DNA of 43,976 nucleotides, taken from Acuticoccus mangrovi (GTDB lineage: Bacteria > Pseudomonadota > Alphaproteobacteria > Rhizobiales > Amorphaceae). A program made the translations under genes and the position numbers. Positions 24,986 to 33,255 of this stretch are shown in pieces (position 1 is the first letter of the stretch; each line of letters starts with the position of its first letter). Location: NCBI RefSeq assembly GCF_016411865.1, contig NZ_JAEKJA010000030.1, positions 1 to 43,976 on the forward strand, given 5' to 3'. The notes under the pieces were generated by a model. That model saw nothing but the letters and a program-made list of their open reading frames with translations, ran no database searches and was not told the DNA's origin.

Positions 24986-27051
24986 TGGCACTCGACGTCG
25001 CTCTGATCGAATCCGGCATCAAGCCGGTGCCGCCGACCCAGGAAGAACTCGACGCGGCCGAGGCGCTCCAGGTCGGTGATTACGAGATCTTTTCCGAGAA
25101 CCTGGTGCTGATCGCCCAGGAGGGAAAAGAGGTCATGACGAAGATGGGCATCTCGTCCATGCTTCATTCCGGCGACACGATGGTCGGGATCTACACGGCG
25201 GCGGGCGACCTCGTCACCACCGTGTGCGGCACGCTGCTGCACAGCGTGACCGGCCAGATTCCGATCAAATACATCATCAAGCACTTCACCGACGATCCGA
25301 GTGTCGGCGTGCGCGAAGGTGACGTCTACTACACCAACGAGGCGCTCTACGGCGGCATCCACAACCCGGATCAGTTCGCGATCATGCCGGTGTTCGTCGA
25401 CGGTGAGCTGCTCGCCTGGGTGGTCAGCGGGGCGCATCAGTCGGAGACCGGCGGCTCGGAGCCGGGCGGCGAGATCCCCGCGGCGACGACGCGCCACGAC
25501 GAGGGCATGAAGCTCACGCCGATCAAGATCGGCGAGAACTACCGTCTGCGCACCGACCTCCTCAACATGATGGAGAACTTCATCTCGCGCGCGCCGCGCA
25601 TGCAGGTCACCGACGTGAAGGCGCGCGTGGCGGCCTGCGACCGCGTGCGCCAGCGGGTTCAGGCGATGGCGGCGCGGCGCGGCACGGCGACCATGAAGGG
25701 TCTCTTCCGCAAGATGATCCAGGAGACGTCGTCCGGCGTGCATCAGCGCGTCGCGCGATGGGTCGACGGCACCTACCGCCACACGGTGTTCATGGACACC
25801 ACCGGCCACGAGGACTCGCTGTTGCGCGCGTCGGTGACGCTGACCGTCAAGGACGGCAAGCTCAGCATCGACTTCGAAGGCAGCTCGCCGGAGCACGAAG
25901 GCAGCTACAACGCGTTCGCCTCCGTCATCCGCGCCCACTGCGCGGTGATCCTCTTCGAACTCCCGTTCAACGACTTTCCGATGTCGTCGGGCATGATGGA
26001 GCACATCGAGATCGCGGTGCCGAAGGGGTCGTTCTTCGACGCCGGGCCCGAGGCGGCGATCTCGTGCTCGCCGCTCGTCGGCGGTATGGTCTTCCCGCTC
26101 CTCGGCGTGGTGCTGTCGAAGGCAATGTACAGCTCCGAGCAGCGCGACCAGGTGTGCGGCTACACCTCGTCCAGCGCCTCCGCCGTCATGGTATCGGGCA
26201 CCAACCAGCACGGTGTCCGGGTGACCGACTTCATGGGCTATCCGCTGAACGCCTACGGGCTCGGCGCCCGGTGCGATCAGGACGGGGTGGACGTGTTCGG
26301 CTTCCCGCACGGCCCGTGGGGCAAGGCGCCGGACGTCGAGGACATCGAGTCGGAGTTCCCGCTTCTCCATCTCTACCAGCGTCAGATGACGGATACCTGC
26401 GGCTACGGCAAATATCGCGGCGGGGTGGGCGCGTCGATCGCCTATATCGTGCGCGGGTCGCCCTACGTGGCGTTCACCTCGAGCCAGAAGGAATCGAAGT
26501 TCCCCGCCCACAACGGCCTCTTCGGCGGCTATTCCATGTCCACCTTGCCGGGCATTCAGGTCCGCGGGACGGACGCGCTCGCCAGGATGGCGGCCGGCGA
26601 CCCCAACATCCCGACCGACGACTACGAGCTGGCCGTCGCCGAGGCCAACAAGACGCTGGGCGGCGAGGTGATCATGGAGCACCAGACGCGCGGCATCCGC
26701 GTGCTTGCCGAGGGCGACATCCTCGCCGCGAGCACGCAGGGGAGCGGCGGCTACGGCGACGTGCTCGAACGCGACCCGGCGAGCGTGGCGGAGGATCTCA
26801 GGAAGGAGGTCATCACCCTCGGCGTCGCCCGCGACGTCTACGGGGTCATCGTCGATCCCCAGCGCTTCCTGGTCGACGAGGAGGCCACCGCGGCGCGCCG
26901 CCAGGAGATGCGGCAGGCGCGTGGAGCCAAAGCCAAGCCCTACGGCGAATGGGTCAAGTCGTGGGAGGCGAAGCGGCCGCCGGATCAGGCGCTCAAGTGG
27001 TTCGGAACCTGGCCCGACGCCAAGCCCAACCGGGACGTGGTGAGAATCTGA
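24985..27051 (+). CDS. HyuB-family (hydantoinase B/oxoprolinase C-domain) subunit
   Basis: 688 aa. Motifs typical of HyuB are present: EIFSENLVLIAQEGKEVM near the N-terminus, VREGDVYYTNEALYGGIHNPD, GAHQSETGG, and in the C-terminal half GYGKYRGGVGASI and GSGGYGD. The ATG at 24985 overlaps the hyuA stop by one base and has AGGGAG upstream. HyuB carries the hydrolase/carboxylase chemistry while HyuA supplies ATP-dependent activation. Here it would be the last of four core subunits. The expected reaction is ATP-dependent ring opening or carboxylation of the product of the urocanase step. Confidence 0.92.
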   Translation: MALDVALIESGIKPVPPTQEELDAAEALQVGDYEIFSENLVLIAQEGKEVMTKMGISSMLHSGDTMVGIYTAAGDLVTTVCGTLLHSVTGQIPIKYIIKHFTDDPSVGVREGDVYYTNEALYGGIHNPDQFAIMPVFVDGELLAWVVSGAHQSETGGSEPGGEIPAATTRHDEGMKLTPIKIGENYRLRTDLLNMMENFISRAPRMQVTDVKARVAACDRVRQRVQAMAARRGTATMKGLFRKMIQETSSGVHQRVARWVDGTYRHTVFMDTTGHEDSLLRASVTLTVKDGKLSIDFEGSSPEHEGSYNAFASVIRAHCAVILFELPFNDFPMSSGMMEHIEIAVPKGSFFDAGPEAAISCSPLVGGMVFPLLGVVLSKAMYSSEQRDQVCGYTSSSASAVMVSGTNQHGVRVTDFMGYPLNAYGLGARCDQDGVDVFGFPHGPWGKAPDVEDIESEFPLLHLYQRQMTDTCGYGKYRGGVGASIAYIVRGSPYVAFTSSQKESKFPAHNGLFGGYSMSTLPGIQVRGTDALARMAAGDPNIPTDDYELAVAEANKTLGGEVIMEHQTRGIRVLAEGDILAASTQGSGGYGDVLERDPASVAEDLRKEVITLGVARDVYGVIVDPQRFLVDEEATAARRQEMRQARGAKAKPYGEWVKSWEAKRPPDQALKWFGTWPDAKPNRDVVRI

Positions 27052-27054
27052 GGG

Positions 27055-27705
27055 ATGGCCGCGCTGCGTGACGCCTTGGCAGGGAAGAGCCGCTGCTTCG
27101 TCCCGTACGCCTGGGAGGAACTGCCGTCGCTCGTCAATATGAGCGCCGGCCCCGGCTGGTGGACCGATGCGACCGGGTGCCGACGCCTCCTGCTCGACCT
27201 GATCGGGGCAACCGGAGCGCACGGCGCGGTGGTCGATATCCTTCACCCAAGCGAGCAGCGCCTGCTGGCGGACGAGCCCGGATTGGAGGGCCTTTGCGAC
27301 GACGTCCTCGACAACCCGGTCGTCGCCGACGCGATCGACAGGCTCAGCCGTCTTGCGGCGACGGTGCAGGTTCCGCTCGTCGCCGCCCTTCCAAGCTTCC
27401 ACGACGGGGACGCCGACCTGGTGGGTGACATTCTGTGCGACATCGCCGGAGCGGCGATGGGGACCGGCATCGCCGCGATCCTGATCGCTGGCGCCGACGG
27501 GGCGGTGGCCGGCCGGATCAAGCGGCTCGCGGACAATTTCGATCTTCCCGTGATCGTGCTGGGCGAGGACGGCGCGCGCGAGATCACCCGCGACGGGGCG
27601 GTGGCCGTGGCGGGGGACGTGCCAGCCGGCGTGGTTCTGACGCCGGGCGACGTCAGCCGCAGCTGGACCCTTGCCGAGATCAAGCAGTTCGGAAGCGCGC
27701 CGTGA
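27055..27705 (+). CDS. Protein of unknown function in the urocanase/carboxylase operon
   Basis: 216 aa, starting three bases after the hyuB stop. I do not recognise a family. The sequence alternates hydrophobic strands and helices (GAVVDILHP, VPLVAALPSF, GIAAILIAGADG, LPVIVLGEDG), suggesting a compact alpha/beta fold of Rossmann-like type. It has no signal peptide, membrane segment or obvious metal motif. Acetophenone carboxylase has a fifth, separable subunit encoded after its core genes, and this protein occupies that position, though I see no sequence evidence that it is equivalent. An AGGG lies too close to the ATG to be a good ribosome site, so translational coupling is likely. Confidence 0.7.
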   Translation: MAALRDALAGKSRCFVPYAWEELPSLVNMSAGPGWWTDATGCRRLLLDLIGATGAHGAVVDILHPSEQRLLADEPGLEGLCDDVLDNPVVADAIDRLSRLAATVQVPLVAALPSFHDGDADLVGDILCDIAGAAMGTGIAAILIAGADGAVAGRIKRLADNFDLPVIVLGEDGAREITRDGAVAVAGDVPAGVVLTPGDVSRSWTLAEIKQFGSAP

Positions 27706-27744
27706 CGGCGGGTGGCATCGACCCGACGGGAAGGGGATCTTGAT

Positions 27745-28704
27745 ATGACGATGGGCTCGCCCGCCGACGCGCGCCAGACGGTGGCCATCGTCGGTGCCGG
27801 CGCGATGGGAGCGGGGATCGCCATCGCCTGCGCTCGGGCGGGGCATCCGGTGCGCTGCTTCGTGCGCAGCGACGAGTCGCGGTCGAAGCTCTTCGAGCGG
27901 ATCGGCACGGCGCTGGACGTTCTGGTGTCCGCCGACCTCGCACAGCCGTCCGAGAAGGACGGGATCGTGGAGCGCATCAGAACGGCGCCCTCGATCGGCG
28001 AGGCCGTCGAGGGCAGCGCGCTGATCGTGGAGTCGGTGCCCGAAGCGGTTCCGCTCAAGCTCGAGATCTTGGCCGCGATCTCGGACAGCTGCGAGGAGAG
28101 TGCCGTCATCACGACGAACACCAGCTCGCTGGATCTCGCAGAGCTCGAAGGCGCCGTCGCGGGGCCGGCCCGGTTTGCGGGGCTCCACTGGTTCTACCCC
28201 GCCGAGTTGGTCGAGGTCGTCGAGATCGTCGCCGCCCCGTCGACGGCGCCGGCCGTTCTCGACGCGCTGCAAGCCTTCGCCGAGGGGATCGCCAAGCAGG
28301 TCGTGCGGGTGAAGCGACCGATCCCGGGCTTCGTCGTCAATCGACTGCAATATGCGCTGCTGCGTGAGGCGCACCATCTGATGGCCGAGGGCGTGTGCGA
28401 CGCGCAGGACATCGACGCCTCGCTCGTGGCCTGTCTCGGTCCGCGTTGGTCGGCAACGGGACCGTTGGAGAGCATGGATCTCGCCGGTCTCGACGTTCAC
28501 CTCGCCGTCGCCCAGCAGCTCTATCCGCAACTGTCCGCCGCCACGGAGCCGCATCCCCGGCTGGTCGAGCTGGTCGCGAAGGGAGATCTCGGCGCGAAGT
28601 CCGGACGGGGCATCTGCGGCGGCTATGATAGCGTGTCGGTAACCAAACTGTTCCAACGTCGCGCTGCGGCAATCCGTGCCCTCCGCCGCGCCGAGCGCAC
28701 GTGA
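27745..28704 (+). CDS. 3-hydroxyacyl-CoA dehydrogenase family protein (lambda-crystallin/short type)
   Basis: 319 aa. The NAD-binding GAGAMGAG is at 17-24. The middle motif NTSSLDL, GLHWFYPAELVEVVEIV, and the C-terminal PGFVVNRLQYALLREA and LGPRWSATGPLESMDL identify the single-domain-pair type shared with L-gulonate 3-dehydrogenase and carnitine dehydrogenase. These oxidise a 3-hydroxy acid or its CoA ester with NAD+. AAGGGG precedes the ATG at 27745; an in-frame upstream ATG at 27712 lacks one. Within this operon it may oxidise a hydroxy acid formed after ring opening. Confidence 0.87.
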   Translation: MTMGSPADARQTVAIVGAGAMGAGIAIACARAGHPVRCFVRSDESRSKLFERIGTALDVLVSADLAQPSEKDGIVERIRTAPSIGEAVEGSALIVESVPEAVPLKLEILAAISDSCEESAVITTNTSSLDLAELEGAVAGPARFAGLHWFYPAELVEVVEIVAAPSTAPAVLDALQAFAEGIAKQVVRVKRPIPGFVVNRLQYALLREAHHLMAEGVCDAQDIDASLVACLGPRWSATGPLESMDLAGLDVHLAVAQQLYPQLSAATEPHPRLVELVAKGDLGAKSGRGICGGYDSVSVTKLFQRRAAAIRALRRAERT

Positions 28705-28769
28705 CAGCCTCCTTTGGATGAAGACTTGTGCGAGGGTCGCATAGACGACGTGAGACCGATGCGAAGACG

Positions 28770-29522
28770 ATGAAGAGCACCGATACGATCGTTCGCCCGC
28801 ACAGACTCCTCGAAGAGGTCGGGCATGGCTCGAACCTCGTGGACGACATCGCCTTTCGTCTCCAGGCGGACATCCTGCATGGCGCCTTCGCGCCCGGCCA
28901 GCACCTGAAGCAGACCGATCTGTGCGATCGCTACGGCGTGAGCCGGACGCCGATCCGGGAGGCGCTGCAGCAGCTTCAGGCGCAGGACATGGTCGTCATC
29001 GTGCCCAACAAGGGCGCGATCGTTCAGTCGCCGACGGCGAGCGGCCTGATGGAAGTCTACGAGATCCGCGCGGAGCTCGAAGGGTTTGCCGCCGAGCTGG
29101 CGGTCGCCAACTGGACCGAGGACGACGAGATCGAGCTGTTGTCGACGCAAGCCAAGCTGACGGCCCTCGTCGAGATCGCCCTCAGCCATGCCAACGTCAC
29201 GTCGGAGTCGGAGACGAAAGTGGCGACGCGCATCGCCGCGGTGAACGAGGAGTTCCACGCGATCTTCCGTTCCGCGTGCCGCAATCAGCGGCTGAAGGGA
29301 CTGATCGTCAACCTGCAGAACTCGGTGCCGGTGCGGCAGGTGTGGTTTGCCGTAAAGAACGCGAACGAAGCGCACCGCCTCAACGTCGAGGATCACGACG
29401 AGATCATCGACGCGTTCCGCCGACGCAGCCCATCCGATGCGCGCGAGGCGACGCGGAAGCACATTCTGCGTGCGGGGCGATGGCTCGTCGAGGCCTTCGG
29501 CCGCCAGGACACGGTCGACTAG
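28770..29522 (+). CDS. GntR-family regulator, FCD subfamily
   Basis: 250 aa. The winged helix is at about 25-85, with the recognition segment LCDRYGVSRTPIREALQQL, followed by an all-helical FCD domain (about 100-235). Its acid and histidine residues (VNEEFHAIF, DHDEII, RKHILRA) look like the usual metal/ligand site. It is 65 bases after the dehydrogenase gene on the same strand and is the likely repressor of the urocanase operon. The start is uncertain; a GTG at 28728 is the alternative. The ligand is probably an operon intermediate. Confidence 0.87.
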   Translation: MKSTDTIVRPHRLLEEVGHGSNLVDDIAFRLQADILHGAFAPGQHLKQTDLCDRYGVSRTPIREALQQLQAQDMVVIVPNKGAIVQSPTASGLMEVYEIRAELEGFAAELAVANWTEDDEIELLSTQAKLTALVEIALSHANVTSESETKVATRIAAVNEEFHAIFRSACRNQRLKGLIVNLQNSVPVRQVWFAVKNANEAHRLNVEDHDEIIDAFRRRSPSDAREATRKHILRAGRWLVEAFGRQDTVD

Positions 29523-29696
29523 CGACGCCGACGGCGACCTCGTTGGTCGCTCGCCCGGGGCTGAGCCGTCGAACATGCTCGTGCCTACCGCGACGGCAAG
29601 ACGCCTGTATGTCGGGCGATTGGTCTGCGCACATGGGGGTGAGGCGCGGGAGCGCCCGCTTGCGCCGGCTCTTCACGGTTGCGTTAGGCGCCTGCG

Positions 29697-29739
29697 GCGA
29701 TTGCAAAAATCCACGATTGAGGACTTGTCATTTTACATC
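29697..29739 (+). promoter_or_regulatory. Upstream region of the first AraC gene with motifs shared by its paralogue
   Basis: GCGATTGCAAAAAT (29697-29710) and GTCATTTTACATC (29727-29739) resemble GCGATTTGCCAAAATA (34463-34478) and GTCATTTTGCGTC (34310-34298, minus strand) in front of the paralogous AraC gene. They may be autoregulatory AraC half-sites. The 29523-29696 part of the spacer shows no gene. Confidence 0.4.
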
Positions 29740-29779
29740 GGTCGATGCCATTTCAGATCGACAGAGCGGGTGATGCGCC

Positions 29780-30835
29780 TTGGACTCATCCATCGATCTG
29801 ACGCGGGCGAACGGGTTTGGTCCCTTGCCGCGACTTCTCGAGCAGCGCGCTGGGGAGCGCGGCTTGCAGCGCACGTTCGAGGCGGTGGGCGTGCCGCAGG
29901 CCGTCATCGAGGCGCCGCACATCCCGATCCCGCTGCGGGCGATGATCGCTCTTCACGACCGCGCGGCACACTGCCTCGGTGACCGGACCTTCGGGCTGGA
30001 GCTCGGCCAGACGATGGCGGCGACGGCCTACGGGCGCTGGCGGGAATATGGAGCGCTGGCGCCCGATCTCGGCACCGCGATCCGGCGGCTCTGCAACACG
30101 TTGTCGATGCATCAGACCGGGGCCCATCTCTCGCTCCTGCCGATGGGGGACCGGTACGTCTGGCGCTATTGGCTCGTGCGGCGGTTCGACGTCGACGTCC
30201 AGACCCACGCCGATCACGTGCTCGGCCCGATGCTCCTGTTGTGCCAGCACTATTTGGGGCTCGGCTGGAAGCCCGAGTTCGTCGAGCTCAGCTACAGGCG
30301 CGATCCGGACGCCGGGTTGATCGAGGAGCGCTTGCAGATCCCGGTTCGCTTCGAGCAGCCGGGGGTCGGCGTCGTTCTGAAGCCGGCCGATCTGTTGCAG
30401 CGCCAGCGGGTCGCGCCGGCCGGTTGCGCGGGGGCCGTCACGCTGCGCGAGGTGGTGGCCGACGTCGTTCTCGCCGATGCGCCGGAGCCGGCCCGGTCGA
30501 TCGCGGCGGTGGTGACGCTTCGTCTTCTCGACGGGCGGGCGGACATCGACGGTGTGGCTCAGATGACCGACCTCAGCGTCCAGAGCCTTCAGCGGCGACT
30601 GAGGGAGAAGGGCTACACGTACCGCGAGATCGTCAACCAGGCGCGCCACAGGAGGGCCGAGGCGCTGCTTCGCGAGACGGAGATGTCGGTGCTCGATATC
30701 GCCCTCTCCCTCGGCTACGAGGACCACCCCAACTTCAGCCGTGCGTTTCGGCGATGGGCGGGATGTGCCCCGTCGACCTATCGCAACACCATGAGGGAGG
30801 CGGCTCTTTCGGGCGTGCGCGCCAAGCGGAAATGA
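29780..30835 (+). CDS. AraC-family regulator with arabinose-binding/OruR-type N-terminal domain
   Basis: 351 aa. The C-terminal AraC DNA-binding domain has the first helix-turn-helix around LSVQSLQRRLREKGYTYREI and the second ending in SLGYEDHPNFSRAFRRW. The about 200-residue N-terminal part begins RANGFGPLPRLLEQRAG and matches the effector domain of OruR-like activators. The start must be TTG at 29780, because no in-frame ATG or GTG fits upstream. It is paralogous to the gene at 33256-34281 over its full length. Target genes are not clear; it is convergent with the MscS gene and follows the urocanase operon. Confidence 0.88.
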   Translation: MDSSIDLTRANGFGPLPRLLEQRAGERGLQRTFEAVGVPQAVIEAPHIPIPLRAMIALHDRAAHCLGDRTFGLELGQTMAATAYGRWREYGALAPDLGTAIRRLCNTLSMHQTGAHLSLLPMGDRYVWRYWLVRRFDVDVQTHADHVLGPMLLLCQHYLGLGWKPEFVELSYRRDPDAGLIEERLQIPVRFEQPGVGVVLKPADLLQRQRVAPAGCAGAVTLREVVADVVLADAPEPARSIAAVVTLRLLDGRADIDGVAQMTDLSVQSLQRRLREKGYTYREIVNQARHRRAEALLRETEMSVLDIALSLGYEDHPNFSRAFRRWAGCAPSTYRNTMREAALSGVRAKRK

Positions 30836-30904
30836 CAGGGCTATCGGCACGGTCGACCGAGAGCCGCGGATCGAAGGGTCGTCGCCGACGGGGCCCGGGC
30901 TGCG

Positions 30905-30926
30905 TCCCCGGCGAGCCTGCCGGGGA
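30905..30926. terminator. Hairpin between convergent araC-type and mscS-type genes
   Basis: A perfect 8-bp stem TCCCCGGC/GCCGGGGA with a 6-base loop sits between the two converging stop codons and could serve both directions. No T-run is present. Confidence 0.5.
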
Positions 30927-30949
30927 GGGGCCGATGCGTCTCCGAGTGC

Positions 30950-32932
30950 CTACGGCGCGGGGTGGACGGCCTGGGCAAGCTGCGAGAAGTCGACGTCCTG
31001 GCCCGCCAGCGGAACGCCCTTTTCCTTGAGAGCGCGCTGCAGCATCGCGAAGGCGTAGCGGCGGATCGCGAACTGCTGGCCCGGAACCGCCGTGAACTTG
31101 CAGCCGATTTCATAGCTGCGCCCGGTGATGGAGACGGCGCCCTGCGACTTCAGCGGGCCGATGATCTTGTCCTTCAGCTCCGGATCCTGCGCCATCTCTT
31201 CGCCAACCTTCTTGACGAGCTTGCGGACCATCTCGACGTCGGTGTCGGCCGGGACGCGGAAGGTGAACTTCATCACCGCCCAGTCGCGGCTGGCGTTCTT
31301 GATGGTGCCCATCTTGGAGAACGGCACCGTGATGACGGCGCCCCGCGGGTGGCGCAGCGTCGCCGAGCGCAACGAGATCCGCTCCACCGCGCCGCCGCCG
31401 GCGTCGGTCTCGATGTACTCGCCGACCCGCAGGGCATCTTCGTAGAGGTAGAAGAGCCCGCTGATGATGTCGGTGACGAGGGTTTGCGCGCCGAAGCCGA
31501 TCGCGAGGCCGAGCACGCCCGCCGAGGCGATCAGCGGCGCGACGTTCACGCCGAGCGACGTCAGCGCGGTGAACGCCGTCACGAGCACGATCAGCACCAG
31601 GGCGGCGCCCCGCAGGATGGGAAGGATCGTGTCCATGCGGTCGCCGGCGCCACCCATCTCGCCGTGCTCGGCGGCCTCGTCGCCGTCCTTCTTGCCGTGT
31701 GCCTCGCCCAGAATGCCGAGGACCGCGCGCCACACCGCGACGCCGACGACGATGATGACCGCGGCCTCCATGATGTGCGGCACGATGGCGGCGAGCCCTT
31801 CGGCGTCGGAGTTGCCGAAGGGCTGGATCCCCCAGGCGGTGAAGAGAAGGGATGCGATGCCGACGATCACCGCGCCCTCCGCGAGAGCGAAGCCGGCGAG
31901 GACGGCCGGGGTCTTTTCGTGCTCCTCGAGCTCGCCGACCCAGATCCGGAGGGCGGCGACGATGAGCGGCGCGAGGACGAGCAGGAACACGGTGGAGCCC
32001 GCCCCGGAGGCCGCGGCGGCCCCGAGGAGGCCGAGCGCGCCGAGGGACTTCACCGTCATGTCGAGAACGACGAGGACGATGTAGAGCGTGACGGTTCGGC
32101 GCGCGAGGCGCGTGCCCCAGCTCGGGCTCGCCTCGCCGTTGTTGGCGAGGGAGCGGCCGATGAGGCTCCCGAGCGGCCGACGGATCGCGACGAAGAACGA
32201 GATCGTGGCGATACTCAGGATGACGGCGAGCACGAGGCGGGCGAGGGAGCCGGAGGGATCCGTGCCCACGGCCATCTCGACGAAGCCGCGCAGCGTCCCG
32301 ATCGCGGCGACGGCGATCGCGAGCGGGAGCACGGCGCGCTGGACCACGTGGGCCTCGGCGTCGGTGAAGCCCATCAGGCGCCGCTCGGGCGCCGTCGGGG
32401 CGACGCACACCGCGACGAACAGACGGATGATGCGGGCGAAGATGATCGCCATGATGACGGCGCGGCCGAGGACGCGGCCTTCGTCGCTGAACGGGAGGAG
32501 CCGTCCGACGATGACGGCGACCACCGTGAAGATGGCCAGTGCGATCAGTCGCCGCACGAGGAAGCGCAGCGCCCGCGGGGCGCGGTCACGCAGGCGGGCG
32601 ACGTCCGATCCGGCCGCGGCCGAACGCTTCGGGGACATCAGGCGGAACACGCCTTCCGCCACGGCGCCCGCGACGACGGCGATCGCCATGTAGGCGAGCA
32701 GGGTCAGCCCACCGGCGGCCGCGAAGGCGTTGGCAAGGTCTGCCGGGAACGATCGGGCGGCGACCACCGCGGCGGCGAACGCGTCGTCGACGCTGGGCGG
32801 GGCCGTGGCTGCTGCGGTGGGGGCGACGAAGCCGGCATCGGGGAAGATCGCATGGATCCGAGAGATTTCGTCCGCCGGCGTTCCCGCCGGGACGGTAATG
32901 ATGATGTCCGACACAGCCCGTGTGCGTTCCAT
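30950..32932 (-). CDS. Large MscS-family mechanosensitive ion channel
   Basis: 660 aa. An N-terminal region of about 80 residues is followed by roughly ten membrane segments. The MscS signature spans about 455-500: VLGLAIGFGAQTLVTDII as the pore helix, then LYEDALRVGEYIETD. The beta domain with HPRGAVITVPFSKMGTIKNAS and a C-terminal alpha/beta domain follow. The extra helices place it with the larger MscS relatives (YbdG/MscM or MscK-like size class). It protects against osmotic downshock as a homo-heptamer in the inner membrane. The ATG at 32932 has a weak ribosome site; a GTG at 32914 is an alternative. It is a stand-alone gene. Confidence 0.9.
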   Translation of the reverse strand: MERTRAVSDIIITVPAGTPADEISRIHAIFPDAGFVAPTAAATAPPSVDDAFAAAVVAARSFPADLANAFAAAGGLTLLAYMAIAVVAGAVAEGVFRLMSPKRSAAAGSDVARLRDRAPRALRFLVRRLIALAIFTVVAVIVGRLLPFSDEGRVLGRAVIMAIIFARIIRLFVAVCVAPTAPERRLMGFTDAEAHVVQRAVLPLAIAVAAIGTLRGFVEMAVGTDPSGSLARLVLAVILSIATISFFVAIRRPLGSLIGRSLANNGEASPSWGTRLARRTVTLYIVLVVLDMTVKSLGALGLLGAAAASGAGSTVFLLVLAPLIVAALRIWVGELEEHEKTPAVLAGFALAEGAVIVGIASLLFTAWGIQPFGNSDAEGLAAIVPHIMEAAVIIVVGVAVWRAVLGILGEAHGKKDGDEAAEHGEMGGAGDRMDTILPILRGAALVLIVLVTAFTALTSLGVNVAPLIASAGVLGLAIGFGAQTLVTDIISGLFYLYEDALRVGEYIETDAGGGAVERISLRSATLRHPRGAVITVPFSKMGTIKNASRDWAVMKFTFRVPADTDVEMVRKLVKKVGEEMAQDPELKDKIIGPLKSQGAVSITGRSYEIGCKFTAVPGQQFAIRRYAFAMLQRALKEKGVPLAGQDVDFSQLAQAVHPAP

Positions 32933-33255
32933 TTCAAGATGTTGACCGCGTAATACTACGCGATCCGTCGCGCGGTGTCTGTGCTTTTTGCGTCAGTGCG
33001 GCGCCGCGACCATCCCTCGGCGAGCCGGCCGGCGGCGGGCCAGGGCACTCCCCGCGCCGGGCGGGCGAACGCCCTCCCGACAGAGCGCACCCCGAGAGCT
33101 CGCTCGGCGGTTCGTCGGGACGGGTCACGCCCACGGGCCGTCTAGCGCGCTTGCCGCTCAGCTTGGATCAACCTGAGCGAAGAGCAATCGCGCCAGATCT
33201 GGAGAGCGAGCACGCTTTTCCCACTCAACCCGATTCAGGTTGAGCGGGAGGTGCT
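32933..33255. other. Spacer between mscS-type and second araC-type gene, with alternative hairpins
   Basis: No gene is seen. TCAGGTTGA (33235-33243) can pair either with CTCAACC (33224-33230, 7-bp stem) or with TCAACCTGA (33168-33176, 9 bp). It follows the AraC-type stop on the minus strand and may act as a terminator. The promoter of the mscS-type gene must lie near 32940-33000. Confidence 0.4.

Noticed and set aside
24949-28656. A 1235-aa open frame on the minus strand
   Set aside because: It is antisense to hyuB, the unknown gene and the dehydrogenase, all of which have conserved motifs. It reflects high GC at third positions.
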